Positions 27,706-36,931 are shown, numbered from the stretch's first letter. The stretch is DNA of 50,908 nucleotides from Thermodesulfobacteriota bacterium (GCA_030550555.1 JAUQPD010000007.1:81563-132470); one strand, 5' to 3'. A program made the numbers and translations. Notes: a model not told the origin generated them from the letters alone.

Positions 27706-28909
27706 AATACTTTTTTTTCTATTATTTCTCCTACTTCCTCTGAAACTCCATCCAGAGCAATCAAATGAAGTTCCATTAATAACTGTTACGCCTCAGGCAT
27801 ATACCAAGACAGTTGTTAGGATTCCGAATATTGAAGGCGACTCAAGGGGTGAGCTCTCATCCCTTGTGAGATCTCTCATAAACTTACATCTTTTTTGTGT
27901 TGCCCTTGAAGAACCTCCTCTTCCTGGTCTTAGAGATAGAGCACATTTTCTTCGCGGTAGTCTGTCTCTGAAAGATGGTCTATACCATTTTCAAGGAGAA
28001 CTCAATTCTCCTCATGAAGGCAAGGCTAAGATGATCCGTCTTGAGGCAACTTCAAAAGAACTTTTAGCTTACGCCCTTGCAGATCTTATAGTTGAGGAGA
28101 TATCTCCCTATAAGGGCCAAAGTAAAACCCGCATAGCCTTTGTCAAAAGAGATAAGGCTGGAGATAATCTCTATGTGATGGATTTCTCAAGAAAAAATCT
28201 CAAAAAAATCAAAAGTGCAGAATTGATACTTTTTCCCAAGTTTTCTCCAAGCGGTAAAAAGCTTGCCTATGTTTCCTACAATGGCAAAGACTTCTTTTTA
28301 GAGATATACGAATTTGCAAAAGGAGATAGTAAAGTTTTTAGGATACCAGGTCTTAGCTCTACTCCTGTTTGGATGCCTAATGAGAGGGAACTCATTCTTA
28401 CCTTAGGTAGAGATGGCGAAATTAACCTCTTTGTTTTTAACCTTGACAGAGCAGAACTTAGTGCCATCACTAATGGAAGAGGTATCCATCAGGCTGGTAG
28501 TGTGAGCCCTGATGGAAAACTTGTTGCCTTCGTTGGTGACCGGACTGGAAGACCCCATATATATATTTTAAACTTGGAAAACAGAAAAATTGAACGAATC
28601 TCTACTGAAACAAACTACCATACTTCACCTCGATTTTCGCCTAAGGGAGGAATTCTCATATATCTTTCTCAACGAGCTGGAAAAAACGAATTGATTCTCT
28701 ATAACTTCAACAAAAGAGAGAAAAAGAGGCTTGTATTACCCTATTCACTAAGTGATCCAGCCTTTTCACCGAGTGGCGACTATCTGATTTTTACTGGAAA
28801 GACAAGGAATGGAACTGGGCTTTACCTTTTGCATCTGGACTCACTGATAGTTTACCCCTATATGCCTGCTGGTAATCTCCACTATCCTGATTGGGGAAGA
28901 TTTTATTAG
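27695..28909 (+). CDS. tolB: TolB-like periplasmic beta-propeller protein
   Basis: Periplasmic component of the Tol-Pal envelope system. The 404-residue precursor has a signal peptide (about 1-20, YRILFFLLFLLLPL), an N-terminal TolB domain (about 25-140) and WD40-like/PD40 blades (about 145-400) marked by FPKFSPSGKKLAYVS, GSVSPDGKLVAFVG, SPRFSPKGGILIYLS and PAFSPSGDYLIFTG. The length matches TolB. No other tol/pal genes are in view. It begins inside the last codons of the citrate-synthase-like gene, so expression is coupled to a cytosolic enzyme, an odd pairing. Confidence 0.88.
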   Translation: MLYRILFFLLFLLLPLKLHPEQSNEVPLITVTPQAYTKTVVRIPNIEGDSRGELSSLVRSLINLHLFCVALEEPPLPGLRDRAHFLRGSLSLKDGLYHFQGELNSPHEGKAKMIRLEATSKELLAYALADLIVEEISPYKGQSKTRIAFVKRDKAGDNLYVMDFSRKNLKKIKSAELILFPKFSPSGKKLAYVSYNGKDFFLEIYEFAKGDSKVFRIPGLSSTPVWMPNERELILTLGRDGEINLFVFNLDRAELSAITNGRGIHQAGSVSPDGKLVAFVGDRTGRPHIYILNLENRKIERISTETNYHTSPRFSPKGGILIYLSQRAGKNELILYNFNKREKKRLVLPYSLSDPAFSPSGDYLIFTGKTRNGTGLYLLHLDSLIVYPYMPAGNLHYPDWGRFY

Positions 28910-28922
28910 AATGTAACTAATT

Positions 28923-29387
28923 ATGAAGCACAGTCTATCAAAGATAGCTGAATTCATCTTTCAAAATGATAGACTTTTTAGATTCTTAGATGCTGTCATC
29001 ACTGATTTTGGAGAGGGATATGCCCAAGTTGAAATGACTGTAAAAGAAGAACATCTTAATGCAGCTGAAGTCTGTCAAGGTGGCGTTCTTTTCACGCTAG
29101 CTGATCTTGCCTTCGCCCTTGCTTCAAACTCCTATGGAACGATTGCTCTGGCAATCAAAAGCTCCATCACCTATGTTAAGAGTGCAAAATTAGGCGACCG
29201 TCTTATAGCTCGTGCATCAGAATTTTACAGATCAAAAAGTCTTGCAACCTATCTCGTCGTCATCACCAGAGCAGATGGAGAAAAGATTGCCTTTTTTGAG
29301 GGAACAGTTTATAGATTTGACAAGCCCGTTCTCAAGGAATCCGAAGTAAAAATAGTGGAGGAAGCCAATGCCAATAGTCACAATTAA
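28923..29387 (+). CDS. PaaI-type hotdog-fold thioesterase
   Basis: Hydrolyses acyl- or aryl-CoA thioesters. The 154 residues match the PaaI/4HBT group: the HLNAAEVCQGGVLFTLADLAFALASN helix region holds the catalytic acid and the oxyanion Gly-Gly, followed by AIKSSITYVKSAKLGDRLIARA. PaaI proteins commonly act on phenylacetyl- or hydroxyphenylacetyl-CoA, but substrate range is broad. The 13 bp gap after tolB and the 20 bp overlap with the tautomerase gene suggest one transcript. Confidence 0.88.
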   Translation: MKHSLSKIAEFIFQNDRLFRFLDAVITDFGEGYAQVEMTVKEEHLNAAEVCQGGVLFTLADLAFALASNSYGTIALAIKSSITYVKSAKLGDRLIARASEFYRSKSLATYLVVITRADGEKIAFFEGTVYRFDKPVLKESEVKIVEEANANSHN

Positions 29388-29556
29388 ACTTTTCTCTGGT
29401 AGATCGAGAGAGACAAAGAAAAAAATTGCCGAGGAAATTACAAAAATACTTGAAAAGGAGCTAAGGATTCCTAAAGAAGCAGTTATAGTAATTTTTGAGG
29501 ATATTGAACGTTCTGATTTTGCTCAAGGAGGAGTCCTTTCAGACGAAAGTTCATAA
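29368..29556 (+). CDS. 4-oxalocrotonate tautomerase family protein
   Basis: Small tautomerase of 62 residues. After removal of Met the catalytic Pro1 is exposed (PIVTIKLFSGRSRETKKK), and an arginine at the expected position (R12 region) is present, as in DmpI/4-OT. GGAGGA precedes the ATG, which lies inside the thioesterase gene (20 bp overlap). The 3' end overlaps the convergent fumarase-beta gene by 34 bp. The substrate is unknown; proximity to a PaaI-type thioesterase hints at aromatic metabolism, but no other pathway gene supports that. Confidence 0.85.
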   Translation: MPIVTIKLFSGRSRETKKKIAEEITKILEKELRIPKEAVIVIFEDIERSDFAQGGVLSDESS

Positions 29557-30068
29557 AAATCATTACCCCAGATATCAATTCCCACGATAGCTGGGAAACC
29601 TCTTACTTTGATACGAAAGAAGGCTTCTGGTCCTAGATCTTGCCAGGCAATTGGCTCAAGTTTTTCAACAAACTGAGTGAGATAGGCTCCTGCTCCACCG
29701 AAGGTTATCAAATAGACAGTTCCATACAGTTGATGGAGATCTCTTGCATTATGAGAGCGTTTACCCTTACCAATTGTTCCAGCAATTCCAAGTTTGAAAA
29801 ATTCCTCCAAATAGGGGTCCATCCTTGTGGATGTAGTTGGACCGCAGGAGCCTATTATCTTACCAGGAGGTGTAGGCGATGGTCCAACATAGTAAATAAA
29901 TTGATTAGTAAAGTCAAAGGAAAAAGAACCCTCCTTTAAGGCATTTAGAATCTTTCTATGGGTTGCATCTCTTGCACAGAGAAGCCATCCTGTCAGCAGA
30001 ACGAAATTACCAACCTTTATATCTGCTAAAGTTTCTTTTGAATCCAAAGGAACTTTGATTTTCAACAT
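29523..30068 (-). CDS. Class I fumarate hydratase beta subunit (FumB-type C-terminal domain)
   Basis: Beta half of the two-subunit [4Fe-4S] fumarase/tartrate dehydratase family, hydrating fumarate to malate. The 181 residues carry the swivel-domain motifs LLTGWLLCARDATHRKI, YVGPSPTPPGKIIGSCGPTTSTRMDPY, GKGKRS and FGGAGAYLTQFVEKLEPIAWQDLGPEAF. The alpha subunit that holds the cluster cysteines is not adjacent; the upstream gene, 10 bp away, is an Rrf2 regulator. In many anaerobes alpha and beta genes are neighbours, so this one is split off. The L(+)-tartrate dehydratase beta subunit is the alternative. Confidence 0.9.
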   Translation of the reverse strand: MLKIKVPLDSKETLADIKVGNFVLLTGWLLCARDATHRKILNALKEGSFSFDFTNQFIYYVGPSPTPPGKIIGSCGPTTSTRMDPYLEEFFKLGIAGTIGKGKRSHNARDLHQLYGTVYLITFGGAGAYLTQFVEKLEPIAWQDLGPEAFFRIKVRGFPAIVGIDIWGNDFYELSSERTPP

Positions 30069-30078
30069 CTCTTTGGTA

Positions 30079-30534
30079 TTAGAAGCACTTTAAGGTGACA
30101 TTTTCTGCATATTTTTCTTTTTCTTCAGGAGACATGGGTTTGATGAGGTCTGAGAGTTTTACATTTTTGAGCATACATTCAATGTGGTTTGAAAGCCTTT
30201 TCCATATTGGGTAGGCAACGCATTCATCAACCTCATCACAACCTTCACCAGGATCCACACAGGAAGCGACACACACTGGACCCTCAAGAGGTTCCAGAAT
30301 ATCGTAGAGATTGATTTCATCAGGAGGTTTTCTCAATACATAACCACCTCCAGGACCTCTTGAAGAGCGTATAAGTCTTGCCTGTCTCAACCTATTAAGA
30401 ATTTGAGCAAGATAGACTCGGGAGATCTTCTGTCGCTCGGAGATCTCATCAAGAGTAACCCCATTTGGATAGGCTTTAGCTATTTCAAACATGGCTCGAA
30501 CCGCATACCTTCCCTTTGTTGAGAGTTTAAACAT
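30079..30534 (-). CDS. Rrf2/IscR-family transcriptional regulator
   Basis: Winged-helix repressor of 151 residues. The N-terminal KLSTKGRYAVRAMFEIA and recognition region (about 25-65, ISRVYLAQILNRLRQARLIRSSRGPGGGYVL) are typical. Four cysteines, C88, C92, C99 and C105, form the probable [2Fe-2S] pocket, so it likely senses iron-sulfur status, redox state or a related signal. It precedes the iron-sulfur-linked fumarase beta gene by 10 bp and is divergent from the slipin gene. A CCGGAGG-like site precedes the ATG. Confidence 0.93.
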   Translation of the reverse strand: MFKLSTKGRYAVRAMFEIAKAYPNGVTLDEISERQKISRVYLAQILNRLRQARLIRSSRGPGGGYVLRKPPDEINLYDILEPLEGPVCVASCVDPGEGCDEVDECVAYPIWKRLSNHIECMLKNVKLSDLIKPMSPEEKEKYAENVTLKCF

Positions 30535-30564
30535 CTCTACACCTCCGGAAAATCTTGCTTATTA

Positions 30565-30605
30565 ATATTACATCGTAAATATAATTTAAAATACAAAAAT
30601 AGCAA
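30565..30605 (-). promoter_or_regulatory. Candidate Rrf2-gene promoter with overlapping inverted repeats
   Basis: Minus strand: TTGCTA (30605-30600), 16 bp spacer, TATATT (30583-30578). The -10 is overlapped by TAAAT-ATA-ATTTA (30576-30588), a perfect inverted repeat, and by a near-palindrome around 30565-30582. Rrf2 proteins often repress their own gene, so this is the natural place to look for the operator. AT-richness makes chance palindromes likely. Confidence 0.35.
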
Positions 30606-30630
30606 GAGCTGAAATTTTATATTTTACTTC

Positions 30631-30659
30631 TTGACTTTTAATTAGAATTTCTGTAAACT
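30631..30659 (+). promoter_or_regulatory. Sigma70-type promoter for the slipin-ilv operon
   Basis: TTGACT (30631-30636), 17 bp spacer, TAAACT (30654-30659): the same -10 hexamer and spacing as the dsrA promoter. The leader to the ATG at 30694 is about 30 nt and includes a GGGGGG ribosome-binding site. Confidence 0.6.
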
Positions 30660-30693
30660 CAAGTTACAAGAACACAAAAAGGGGGGTTAAGTT

Positions 30694-31452
30694 ATGGGGC
30701 TATCACTGCTCTTTTTAATACTTATTGTCTTGCTTTTTTTACAGGCTTCACTCAAGGTTGTCAATGAGTATGAAAGGGCAGTTATTCTAAGGTTAGGTAA
30801 ATTCCACAAAGTCAAGGGGCCGGGGCTAATACTACTGATTCCGGTCATTGATCGCATGAGAAAAATTGATTTAAGAACGGTAACCTTAGATGTGCCACCT
30901 CAAGAAGTGATTACGAGAGACAATGTTTCCATTAGGGTAAGTGCTGTAGTTTATTTTAGAGTTGTCGATCCTGATAAGGCATTTCTTCAGGTTGAAGACT
31001 ATTACTATGCTACCAGCCAGCTTTCTCAGACCACCTTGAGGAGTATATGTGGTCAAGCAGAGTTGGATGAGATTCTTGCTGAGAGGGAGAAACTAAATAT
31101 GAAACTCCAAGAAATTCTTGATGCAGAGACTGAACCTTGGGGTGTTAAGGTTTCAAAGGTAGAAATAAAGGAGATTGACCTTCCTGAAGAAATGAAAAGA
31201 GCTATGGCAAAACAGGCTGAGGCAGAGAGGGAGAGGAGAGCTAAGATAATAAGTGCAGACGGTGAGTATCAAGCTTCAAAGACCCTTCTTGAGGCAGCAA
31301 AGATCATGTCTGAGAATCCTATCACCCTACAGCTCAGATATCTTCAGACCCTTACTGAAATAGCAACTGAGAAAAATTCTACCATTCTCTTTCCACTTCC
31401 CATCGAACTTCTTCATGCCTTTTTTAACAGGGGAGATGTCAAAAAGTCATAA
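30694..31452 (+). CDS. Slipin family SPFH/Band 7 membrane protein
   Basis: Integral membrane scaffold of the stomatin/slipin type. The 252 residues have one N-terminal hydrophobic segment (about 3-19), then the Band 7 domain ([68 protein letters not shown]) and a C-terminal helical region. Slipins are often encoded beside an NfeD-type protease partner; none is here, the next gene being a DUF465 protein 66 bp on. Confidence 0.92.
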   Translation: MGLSLLFLILIVLLFLQASLKVVNEYERAVILRLGKFHKVKGPGLILLIPVIDRMRKIDLRTVTLDVPPQEVITRDNVSIRVSAVVYFRVVDPDKAFLQVEDYYYATSQLSQTTLRSICGQAELDEILAEREKLNMKLQEILDAETEPWGVKVSKVEIKEIDLPEEMKRAMAKQAEAERERRAKIISADGEYQASKTLLEAAKIMSENPITLQLRYLQTLTEIATEKNSTILFPLPIELLHAFFNRGDVKKS

Positions 31453-31518
31453 AACAGGAAAATTTTCACATAACCTCGCAATTATTATTTTTAAAAACTA
31501 TCATATTGGAGGTGCTAC

Positions 31519-31743
31519 ATGGATGATAAAGAATTAATTAAGACCTATGCGGAAAAGTATGAAGACATTAGAATGCTTTATGCTCGTCATCAGGAGTTAG
31601 AAAAGGAGCTCAGTGAACTTAGCCGTAGACCTTATTTAACTCCTGAAGAGGAAATTAGAGAAAAACAGATTAAGCTTGAGAAACTTCACTTGAAGGAGAG
31701 AATTTTTGAGCTCATAAAAAAATATCAAAAGGAGGGGAATTGA
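31519..31743 (+). CDS. DUF465 (YdcH-like) small protein
   Basis: A 74-residue helical protein with the DUF465 signature [20 protein letters not shown] followed by [17 protein letters not shown]. Function unknown. GGAGG lies six bases upstream of the ATG. Its stop is one base from the TTG start of ilvB, and the AGGAGGGG inside its last codons serves as the ilvB ribosome-binding site. Confidence 0.85.
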   Translation: MDDKELIKTYAEKYEDIRMLYARHQELEKELSELSRRPYLTPEEEIREKQIKLEKLHLKERIFELIKKYQKEGN

Positions 31744-31744
31744 G

Positions 31745-33448
31745 TTGGGTAAGATAATGACTGGTGCTCAAATGGTAGTTGAAGCCCTTAAGAGAGAGGG
31801 TGTGGAGGTTATTTTTGGTTATCCTGGGGGAGCAATAATTGACATTTATGATGAGCTCTATAAGACTGATAGTATTCATCATGTGCTAGTTAGGCATGAA
31901 CAGGGGGCAGCGCATGCTGCTGATGGTTTTGCAAGATCTACTGGCAAAATAGGAGTTGCTCTTGCTACATCTGGTCCTGGAGCCACAAACACTGTAACTG
32001 GCATAGCTACAGCCTATATGGATTCTATCCCGATTGTGGTGCTTACAGGGCAGGTGCCAACAAAGTTGATCGGTAATGATGCCTTTCAGGAGGTTGATAC
32101 TACTGGTATCACCAGACCTATAACCAAGCATAACTTTCTTGTAAAAAGGGTGGAGGATCTTCCCAGAGTGTTAAAAGCTGCCTTTTACATTGCTCGAACG
32201 GGGAGACCTGGGCCTGTACTTGTTGACTTACCGAAGGATGTACAGCAAGCAAAAGCAGAATTTGACTATCCTGAGGAGATTCGTCTAAGAAGCTATAATC
32301 CTACCTATGAGCCTCATATAAAACAAATCGAAAAGGCTTACCAACTATTGGAAAAAGCGGAAAGACCAGTTCTCCTCATTGGAGGTGGTGTTATTGCTTC
32401 AGGTGCTTCTTCTGAGGTCCTCGAACTTGCTGAGAGATTAAATCTTCCTGTCATTATGACCTTGATGGGGCTTGGTGGTTTTCCGGGAGATCATGAGCAG
32501 TCCCTTGGGATGCCAGGGATGCATGGAACCTATTACGCAAACATGGCAATAGCGAATTGTGATGTGCTCCTTGCGGTTGGTGCAAGATTTGATGACAGAG
32601 TGACAGGAAGAGTTGATGCCTTTGCTCCTTATGCAAAGATAATACACATTGACATTGATCCCACCTCTATTCAGAAAAACGTAAAAGTGGATGTTCCCAT
32701 TGTGGGTGACTGTAAGAGAGCCCTTGCAAGACTTCTTGAAGTTGTAAAGGAGGCTGGAAAAAACAAAAAATATTTCAAAGAGAGATTTAAAGAGTGGTGG
32801 GAACAGATTGACATCTGGAAAAGGAGATATCCCCTCTCCTACAAGTATGATCCAAATGTTATCAAACCCCAGTTTGTTATTGAAAAGCTGTATGAGCTAA
32901 CTCAAGGCAATGCCATAATATGCACTGAAGTGGGACAAAACCAGATGTGGACAGCTCAATTTTATAAATTCAAATATCCAAGGACTCTTATTACATCTGG
33001 TGGATTGGGTACTATGGGATTTGGGTTTCCTGCAGCAATTGGTGCTCAAATGGGGAACCCAGGAAAGTTAGTAATTGACATTGCAGGTGACGGATCTATT
33101 CAAATGAATATTCAAGAACTTGCAACCGCAATGGATCAAAGACTGCCAATCAAAATAATAATTCTCAATAATGGCTATCTTGGCATGGTTAGACAGTGGC
33201 AAGAGCTTTTCTATGAGAGAAGATACTCTGCGGTCAAGTTTGCCACTATTCCAGACTTTGTTAAAATTGCAGAGGCCTATGGAGCAGTTGGGCTTAGAAT
33301 CACCAAGCCTGAGGAAGTGGAACCCACACTAAAACAGATTTTAACCATAGACAAGTTGGTAATATTAGATGTCATTATAGCTCCTGAAGAGGGAGTCTTC
33401 CCAATGGTTCCTGCGGGCAAAGCAACAACAGAGATGATCCTGGTATAA
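31745..33448 (+). CDS. ilvB: Acetolactate synthase large (catalytic) subunit
   Basis: ThDP enzyme for the first common step of branched-chain amino acid synthesis: two pyruvate to acetolactate, or pyruvate plus 2-oxobutyrate. The 567 residues contain the catalytic Glu in [19 protein letters not shown], the FAD-linked middle domain, and the ThDP-binding [29 protein letters not shown] region. Start: TTG 31745 lies six bases after AGGAGGGG, whereas the in-frame ATG at 31757 is 18 bases away, so TTG is preferred. ilvH follows after 27 bp. Later pathway genes (ilvC, ilvD) are not in the window. Confidence 0.96.
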   Translation: MGKIMTGAQMVVEALKREGVEVIFGYPGGAIIDIYDELYKTDSIHHVLVRHEQGAAHAADGFARSTGKIGVALATSGPGATNTVTGIATAYMDSIPIVVLTGQVPTKLIGNDAFQEVDTTGITRPITKHNFLVKRVEDLPRVLKAAFYIARTGRPGPVLVDLPKDVQQAKAEFDYPEEIRLRSYNPTYEPHIKQIEKAYQLLEKAERPVLLIGGGVIASGASSEVLELAERLNLPVIMTLMGLGGFPGDHEQSLGMPGMHGTYYANMAIANCDVLLAVGARFDDRVTGRVDAFAPYAKIIHIDIDPTSIQKNVKVDVPIVGDCKRALARLLEVVKEAGKNKKYFKERFKEWWEQIDIWKRRYPLSYKYDPNVIKPQFVIEKLYELTQGNAIICTEVGQNQMWTAQFYKFKYPRTLITSGGLGTMGFGFPAAIGAQMGNPGKLVIDIAGDGSIQMNIQELATAMDQRLPIKIIILNNGYLGMVRQWQELFYERRYSAVKFATIPDFVKIAEAYGAVGLRITKPEEVEPTLKQILTIDKLVILDVIIAPEEGVFPMVPAGKATTEMILV

Positions 33449-33475
33449 AAGAAGGAGGAGAAGGAGGAGGAAGAG

Positions 33476-33973
33476 ATGTCTGAAAGGAAGTGCACTCTTT
33501 CTGTATTAGTTGAAAATACACCAGGAGCTTTAGCCAGAATTGCTGGGCTCTTTAGTGGTAGGGGGTTCAATATAGATAGCCTCTGCGTTGCGGAGACACT
33601 TGATCCCACTCTCTCACACCTCACACTTGTGACAAGAGGGGATGATCAAATAATTGAACAGATTATAAAACAGCTAAGAAGATTGATTGACGTCTATAAA
33701 GTAGTGGATGTGACAGAAGAAGGTGATTATGTTGAGAGAGAAATGGCTCTAATTAAAGTTAGAGCTGAGAAAGAAAACAGAGAAGAAATCTTTAGAATTT
33801 GTGAAATTTTTAGATTAAAGATCGTTGATGTTACGCCAAGGACCTACATTATCGAGGTAACAGGTGATAAGGACAAATTGGAAGCGGTTATTGAACTATT
33901 GCAACCTATGGGTATAAAGGAGATCGTAAGGACTGGGACAATTGCTATGAAAAGAGAGAAGAAAAACATCTAA
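33476..33973 (+). CDS. ilvH: Acetolactate synthase small (regulatory) subunit
   Basis: Regulatory partner of IlvB conferring valine feedback inhibition. The 165 residues begin with an ACT domain (CTLSVLVENTPGALARIAGLFSGRG) and NIDSLCVAETLDPTLSHLT, followed by the conserved C-terminal domain (about 85-160). The length is that of IlvH/IlvN long forms. A GGAGG-rich purine tract precedes the ATG. Confidence 0.96.
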   Translation: MSERKCTLSVLVENTPGALARIAGLFSGRGFNIDSLCVAETLDPTLSHLTLVTRGDDQIIEQIIKQLRRLIDVYKVVDVTEEGDYVEREMALIKVRAEKENREEIFRICEIFRLKIVDVTPRTYIIEVTGDKDKLEAVIELLQPMGIKEIVRTGTIAMKREKKNI

Positions 33974-33996
33974 TCCCCTTCTCTCCTTTTTATTTC
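33954..33996 (+). terminator. Possible intrinsic terminator/attenuator after ilvH
   Basis: GAGAGAAG (33954-33961, inside the ilvH 3' end) can pair with CTTCTCTC (33978-33985), followed by CTTTTTATTTC. The 16-base loop is long and the stem is not GC-rich, so at most it would reduce read-through into the transketolase gene. Confidence 0.3.
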
Positions 33997-34024
33997 AATC
34001 CATATATTTCAAAGGAGTCTGGCT

Positions 34025-35971
34025 ATGCTCAAGCTTTCCTTGGAAAGAGAAAGACTTTCTCTTGAAGAGATTCAATTTTTTCAAGAAGCCTTTCTGCGTT
34101 GTGCAAGAAGAATAATCCTTGCAACTTCTCTTGCAGGATCAGGGCATCCTGGGGGATCGCTCTCTTCATTATCGATGCTCCTTGTAGTCTATGCATTAGC
34201 TAAGATAGATCCAAAGAATCCGCGAGCAGAGGATAGAGACAGAATTGTAATTAGCCATGGACACATAAGTCCGGGAGTCTATAGTGTCCTTTGTGAGTAT
34301 GGATTCTTTCCAGAAAAACCCTTTTTATTTGAATTTAGAAGAGCAGGGTCAGCCTTTGCAGGACACATTGAACAGGCTGTTCCAGGTGTAGAGTGGAATA
34401 CCGGAAATCTTGGCCAGGGTCTATCTGCAGCCTGTGGCATGGCAAAAGCCTTGAAACTTAAAGGACTTCCAAATTGGGTCTTTTGTTTTATGGGTGATGG
34501 AGAACAACAAAAGGGTCAAGTTATCGAAGCAAGAAGATGGGCAGTAAAATTTGGTTTAGATAATCTAATAGTGCTTGTTGACTATAACAAACTCCAAATT
34601 GGTGGTAAGATTTCTGAGGTCATGCCTCAGAAAATTGGAGAAGAAATCCTTGCCACTTCTTGGAATTTAATTGAAATTGATGGACATGACTTTCAACAGA
34701 TCTATTCAGCACTGAGACAAGTAATTCAACGAAGGGTTCCTGATCCTTCAAAGCCAACCGCAATCCTTGCCCATACAGTTATGGGAAAGGGTATTTCTTT
34801 TATGGAAAACGATCCTAAATGGCATGGATCTGCCCTTCCTCCTGAGCTCGCTAAAAAAGCCTTAGAGGAATTAGGCTTTGATCCACAGGAATTTGACTAT
34901 CTAAAAGAGGAACGCAAAAAATATACTGTCTCCTTTCCTCATCAAGCTCATGACCCTCTTCCAGTGGAGATTTCTCCAGCTGATCCCCAGCTGTATGATG
35001 TAAATATTAAAACTGACTGTAGATCAGCCTTTGGAAAAGCCTTACTTAACCTTGCTATAAAAAACAACCTGCCTGATAAATGTCCCAAAATTCTTGGACT
35101 AACTTGTGATCTTGAACCCTCTGTTAAGATGACAGAATTTCGCAATTATTCACCTAACGCCTTTTTTGAATCTGGTATTCAGGAGCATCATACCGCCTCT
35201 GTGGCAGGTGCACTTTCTAAGGAAGGTTTCCTTGTGTTTTTCTCAACTTTTGGTGTTTTTGGCTTAGATGAAGTATATAATCAATTGAGAATAAATAGCT
35301 TAAACAGAACCGCACTGAAAGTGGTTTGCACCCATCTTGGAGCTGATGTTGGCGAGGATGGTCCTACGCATCAATGTATAGACTATCTTGGTTTGCTTTT
35401 TAGCCTTCAAGACTTCGAAATTTATATCCCTGCTGATCCCAATCAAACTGATCACATAATTCGAACGATTGCTTTGAGGTCTGGCAATGTCTTTGTAGGT
35501 ATGGGAAGATCTGCAGTCCCCATCGTTACCAAAGAGGATGGAACTCCATATTTTGATGAAAATTATGTTTTCACTCCAGGTAAGGGAGATTGGTTGAGAG
35601 AAGGATCTGATGCAGTGATAATAAGCTATGGGAATACAATTCCAGAAGCACTAAAGGCCTATGAGGAGTTGAAGAGAAGGGGCCTTCATGTGTCTGTCCT
35701 TAATGTAGCATCAATAAAACCTTTCCCAACTGAGGACATTTTAAGAGCAGGAAGAATTGGGAGAGTGATTGTCGTTGAAGATCATTATGTAGATTCAGGA
35801 CTTGGAACAAGAATTGCCTCAATCTTTGCTCTACACAAGTTATCTCCGCAGATAGTCCTACTAGGACATCAAAGGCCTTGCTCTTCAGGAAGTCCCAAGG
35901 ATCTTTTTAAGCTCTCAGGAATCGATTCAGAAGCCATTGTTCATGCGGTAGAAAATATCCTGCATGGATGA
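34025..35971 (+). CDS. tkt: Transketolase
   Basis: ThDP enzyme moving two-carbon units between sugar phosphates in the non-oxidative pentose phosphate pathway. The 648-residue product is a single full-length chain: pyrophosphate domain (SGHPGGSLSSLS, GNLGQGLSAACGMA, FMGDGEQQKGQVIEARRWA), pyrimidine domain (FESGIQEHHTASVAGALSKEGF) and C-terminal domain (about 525-645). An AAAGGAG site precedes the ATG. The 3' end overlaps tatC by 8 bp. The N-terminal half is somewhat divergent from the E. coli type, so a related ThDP enzyme cannot be fully excluded. Confidence 0.9.
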   Translation: MLKLSLERERLSLEEIQFFQEAFLRCARRIILATSLAGSGHPGGSLSSLSMLLVVYALAKIDPKNPRAEDRDRIVISHGHISPGVYSVLCEYGFFPEKPFLFEFRRAGSAFAGHIEQAVPGVEWNTGNLGQGLSAACGMAKALKLKGLPNWVFCFMGDGEQQKGQVIEARRWAVKFGLDNLIVLVDYNKLQIGGKISEVMPQKIGEEILATSWNLIEIDGHDFQQIYSALRQVIQRRVPDPSKPTAILAHTVMGKGISFMENDPKWHGSALPPELAKKALEELGFDPQEFDYLKEERKKYTVSFPHQAHDPLPVEISPADPQLYDVNIKTDCRSAFGKALLNLAIKNNLPDKCPKILGLTCDLEPSVKMTEFRNYSPNAFFESGIQEHHTASVAGALSKEGFLVFFSTFGVFGLDEVYNQLRINSLNRTALKVVCTHLGADVGEDGPTHQCIDYLGLLFSLQDFEIYIPADPNQTDHIIRTIALRSGNVFVGMGRSAVPIVTKEDGTPYFDENYVFTPGKGDWLREGSDAVIISYGNTIPEALKAYEELKRRGLHVSVLNVASIKPFPTEDILRAGRIGRVIVVEDHYVDSGLGTRIASIFALHKLSPQIVLLGHQRPCSSGSPKDLFKLSGIDSEAIVHAVENILHG

Positions 35972-36704
35972 TCTAAACGAGAAAAGACAACCTTTCATTG
36001 AGCACCTACTTGAGTTAAGATCCTGCCTTATTAGAGCTTTGGTCTGTTGGACCATCGTAAGCATAATTGTTTATGTATATTCAGACAGAGTGATTGAGTT
36101 CTTTCTAGACCCTCTCAGACCCTATCTGGCAGAAGAACATAAGGTTTATTTTAAAACACTTCCCGAGGTCTTTGCAAACAAACTCAAACTCTCAGTGATT
36201 CTTGGCTTTATATTGGGAAGTCCCTACATCATTTATCAACTCTGGATTTTTGTTGCTCCGGGTCTCTATCCTCATGAAAGAAGATGGGTAAAGATTGCCT
36301 TCTTTTTGAGTTCCCTATCCTTCCTTCTTGGAGCCCTTACCGCCTACTACCTATTCCTCCCCTTTATATTGAATTTTCTCTATTCTTTTGGTGAGAAATT
36401 CCTCACCTTCAAGCCCTATTTAGGAGAATACATCAATTTCTTGTTAAGACTTCTTCTCCTCTTTGGAATCCTCTTTCAGATCCCAACTCTTGTATATGTG
36501 CTTGAGAGGGTGGGGATTGTGGAATTGGATCAACTTAAAAAATTTAGACCTTATGCGGTCATTCTTGCCTTCATAATTTCTGGGATTTTAACGACTGGCA
36601 TTGACCCTGTTAATCAACTCTTACTTGCTATCCCCTTGACAGCCCTCTATGAAGTGGGTATAATTTTGATAAAATTAGATCCTTTTAAAAGGAGGTTATT
36701 CTAA
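35964..36704 (+). CDS. tatC: Sec-independent translocase subunit TatC
   Basis: Twin-arginine translocase core and signal-peptide receptor in the inner membrane. The 246 residues contain the conserved PFIEHLLELRSCLIRAL N-terminus, the FANKLKLSVILGFILGSPYIIYQLWIFVAPGLYPHERRW region and six hydrophobic helices. It starts within the transketolase gene end (8 bp overlap) and overlaps tatA by one base (TAATG). Confidence 0.97.
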   Translation: MDDLNEKRQPFIEHLLELRSCLIRALVCWTIVSIIVYVYSDRVIEFFLDPLRPYLAEEHKVYFKTLPEVFANKLKLSVILGFILGSPYIIYQLWIFVAPGLYPHERRWVKIAFFLSSLSFLLGALTAYYLFLPFILNFLYSFGEKFLTFKPYLGEYINFLLRLLLLFGILFQIPTLVYVLERVGIVELDQLKKFRPYAVILAFIISGILTTGIDPVNQLLLAIPLTALYEVGIILIKLDPFKRRLF

Positions 36705-36931
36705 TGCCTTTTGGACTTGGTGGTCAAGAGTTATTTATTATCCTCTTCCTTGCTCTCTTAATCTTTGGTGCCAAAAGACTCCCAGAAGTTGGTGCGGGGC
36801 TTGGAAAGGGTATCAGGTCCTTCAAGGAATCACTAAAAGAGGCTGATGTCAGTGATGATATCAAAAAACTCGAAGCAGAGAAGAAAGAAGTTAAACAAGA
36901 ACCTGCAAAAACCGAAACATCAAAATCCTAA
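36704..36931 (+). CDS. tatA: Sec-independent translocase subunit TatA/TatE
   Basis: Pore-forming Tat component. The 75-residue protein has one hydrophobic helix (about 8-21, ELFIILFLALLIFGAKRLPE), the conserved FGAKRLPEVGAGLGKGIRSFK amphipathic helix, and a charged C-terminal tail. It is coupled to tatC by a TAATG overlap. No tatB is present, suggesting a minimal TatAC system at this locus. It is the last gene of the slipin-to-tat run. Confidence 0.97.
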   Translation: MPFGLGGQELFIILFLALLIFGAKRLPEVGAGLGKGIRSFKESLKEADVSDDIKKLEAEKKEVKQEPAKTETSKS

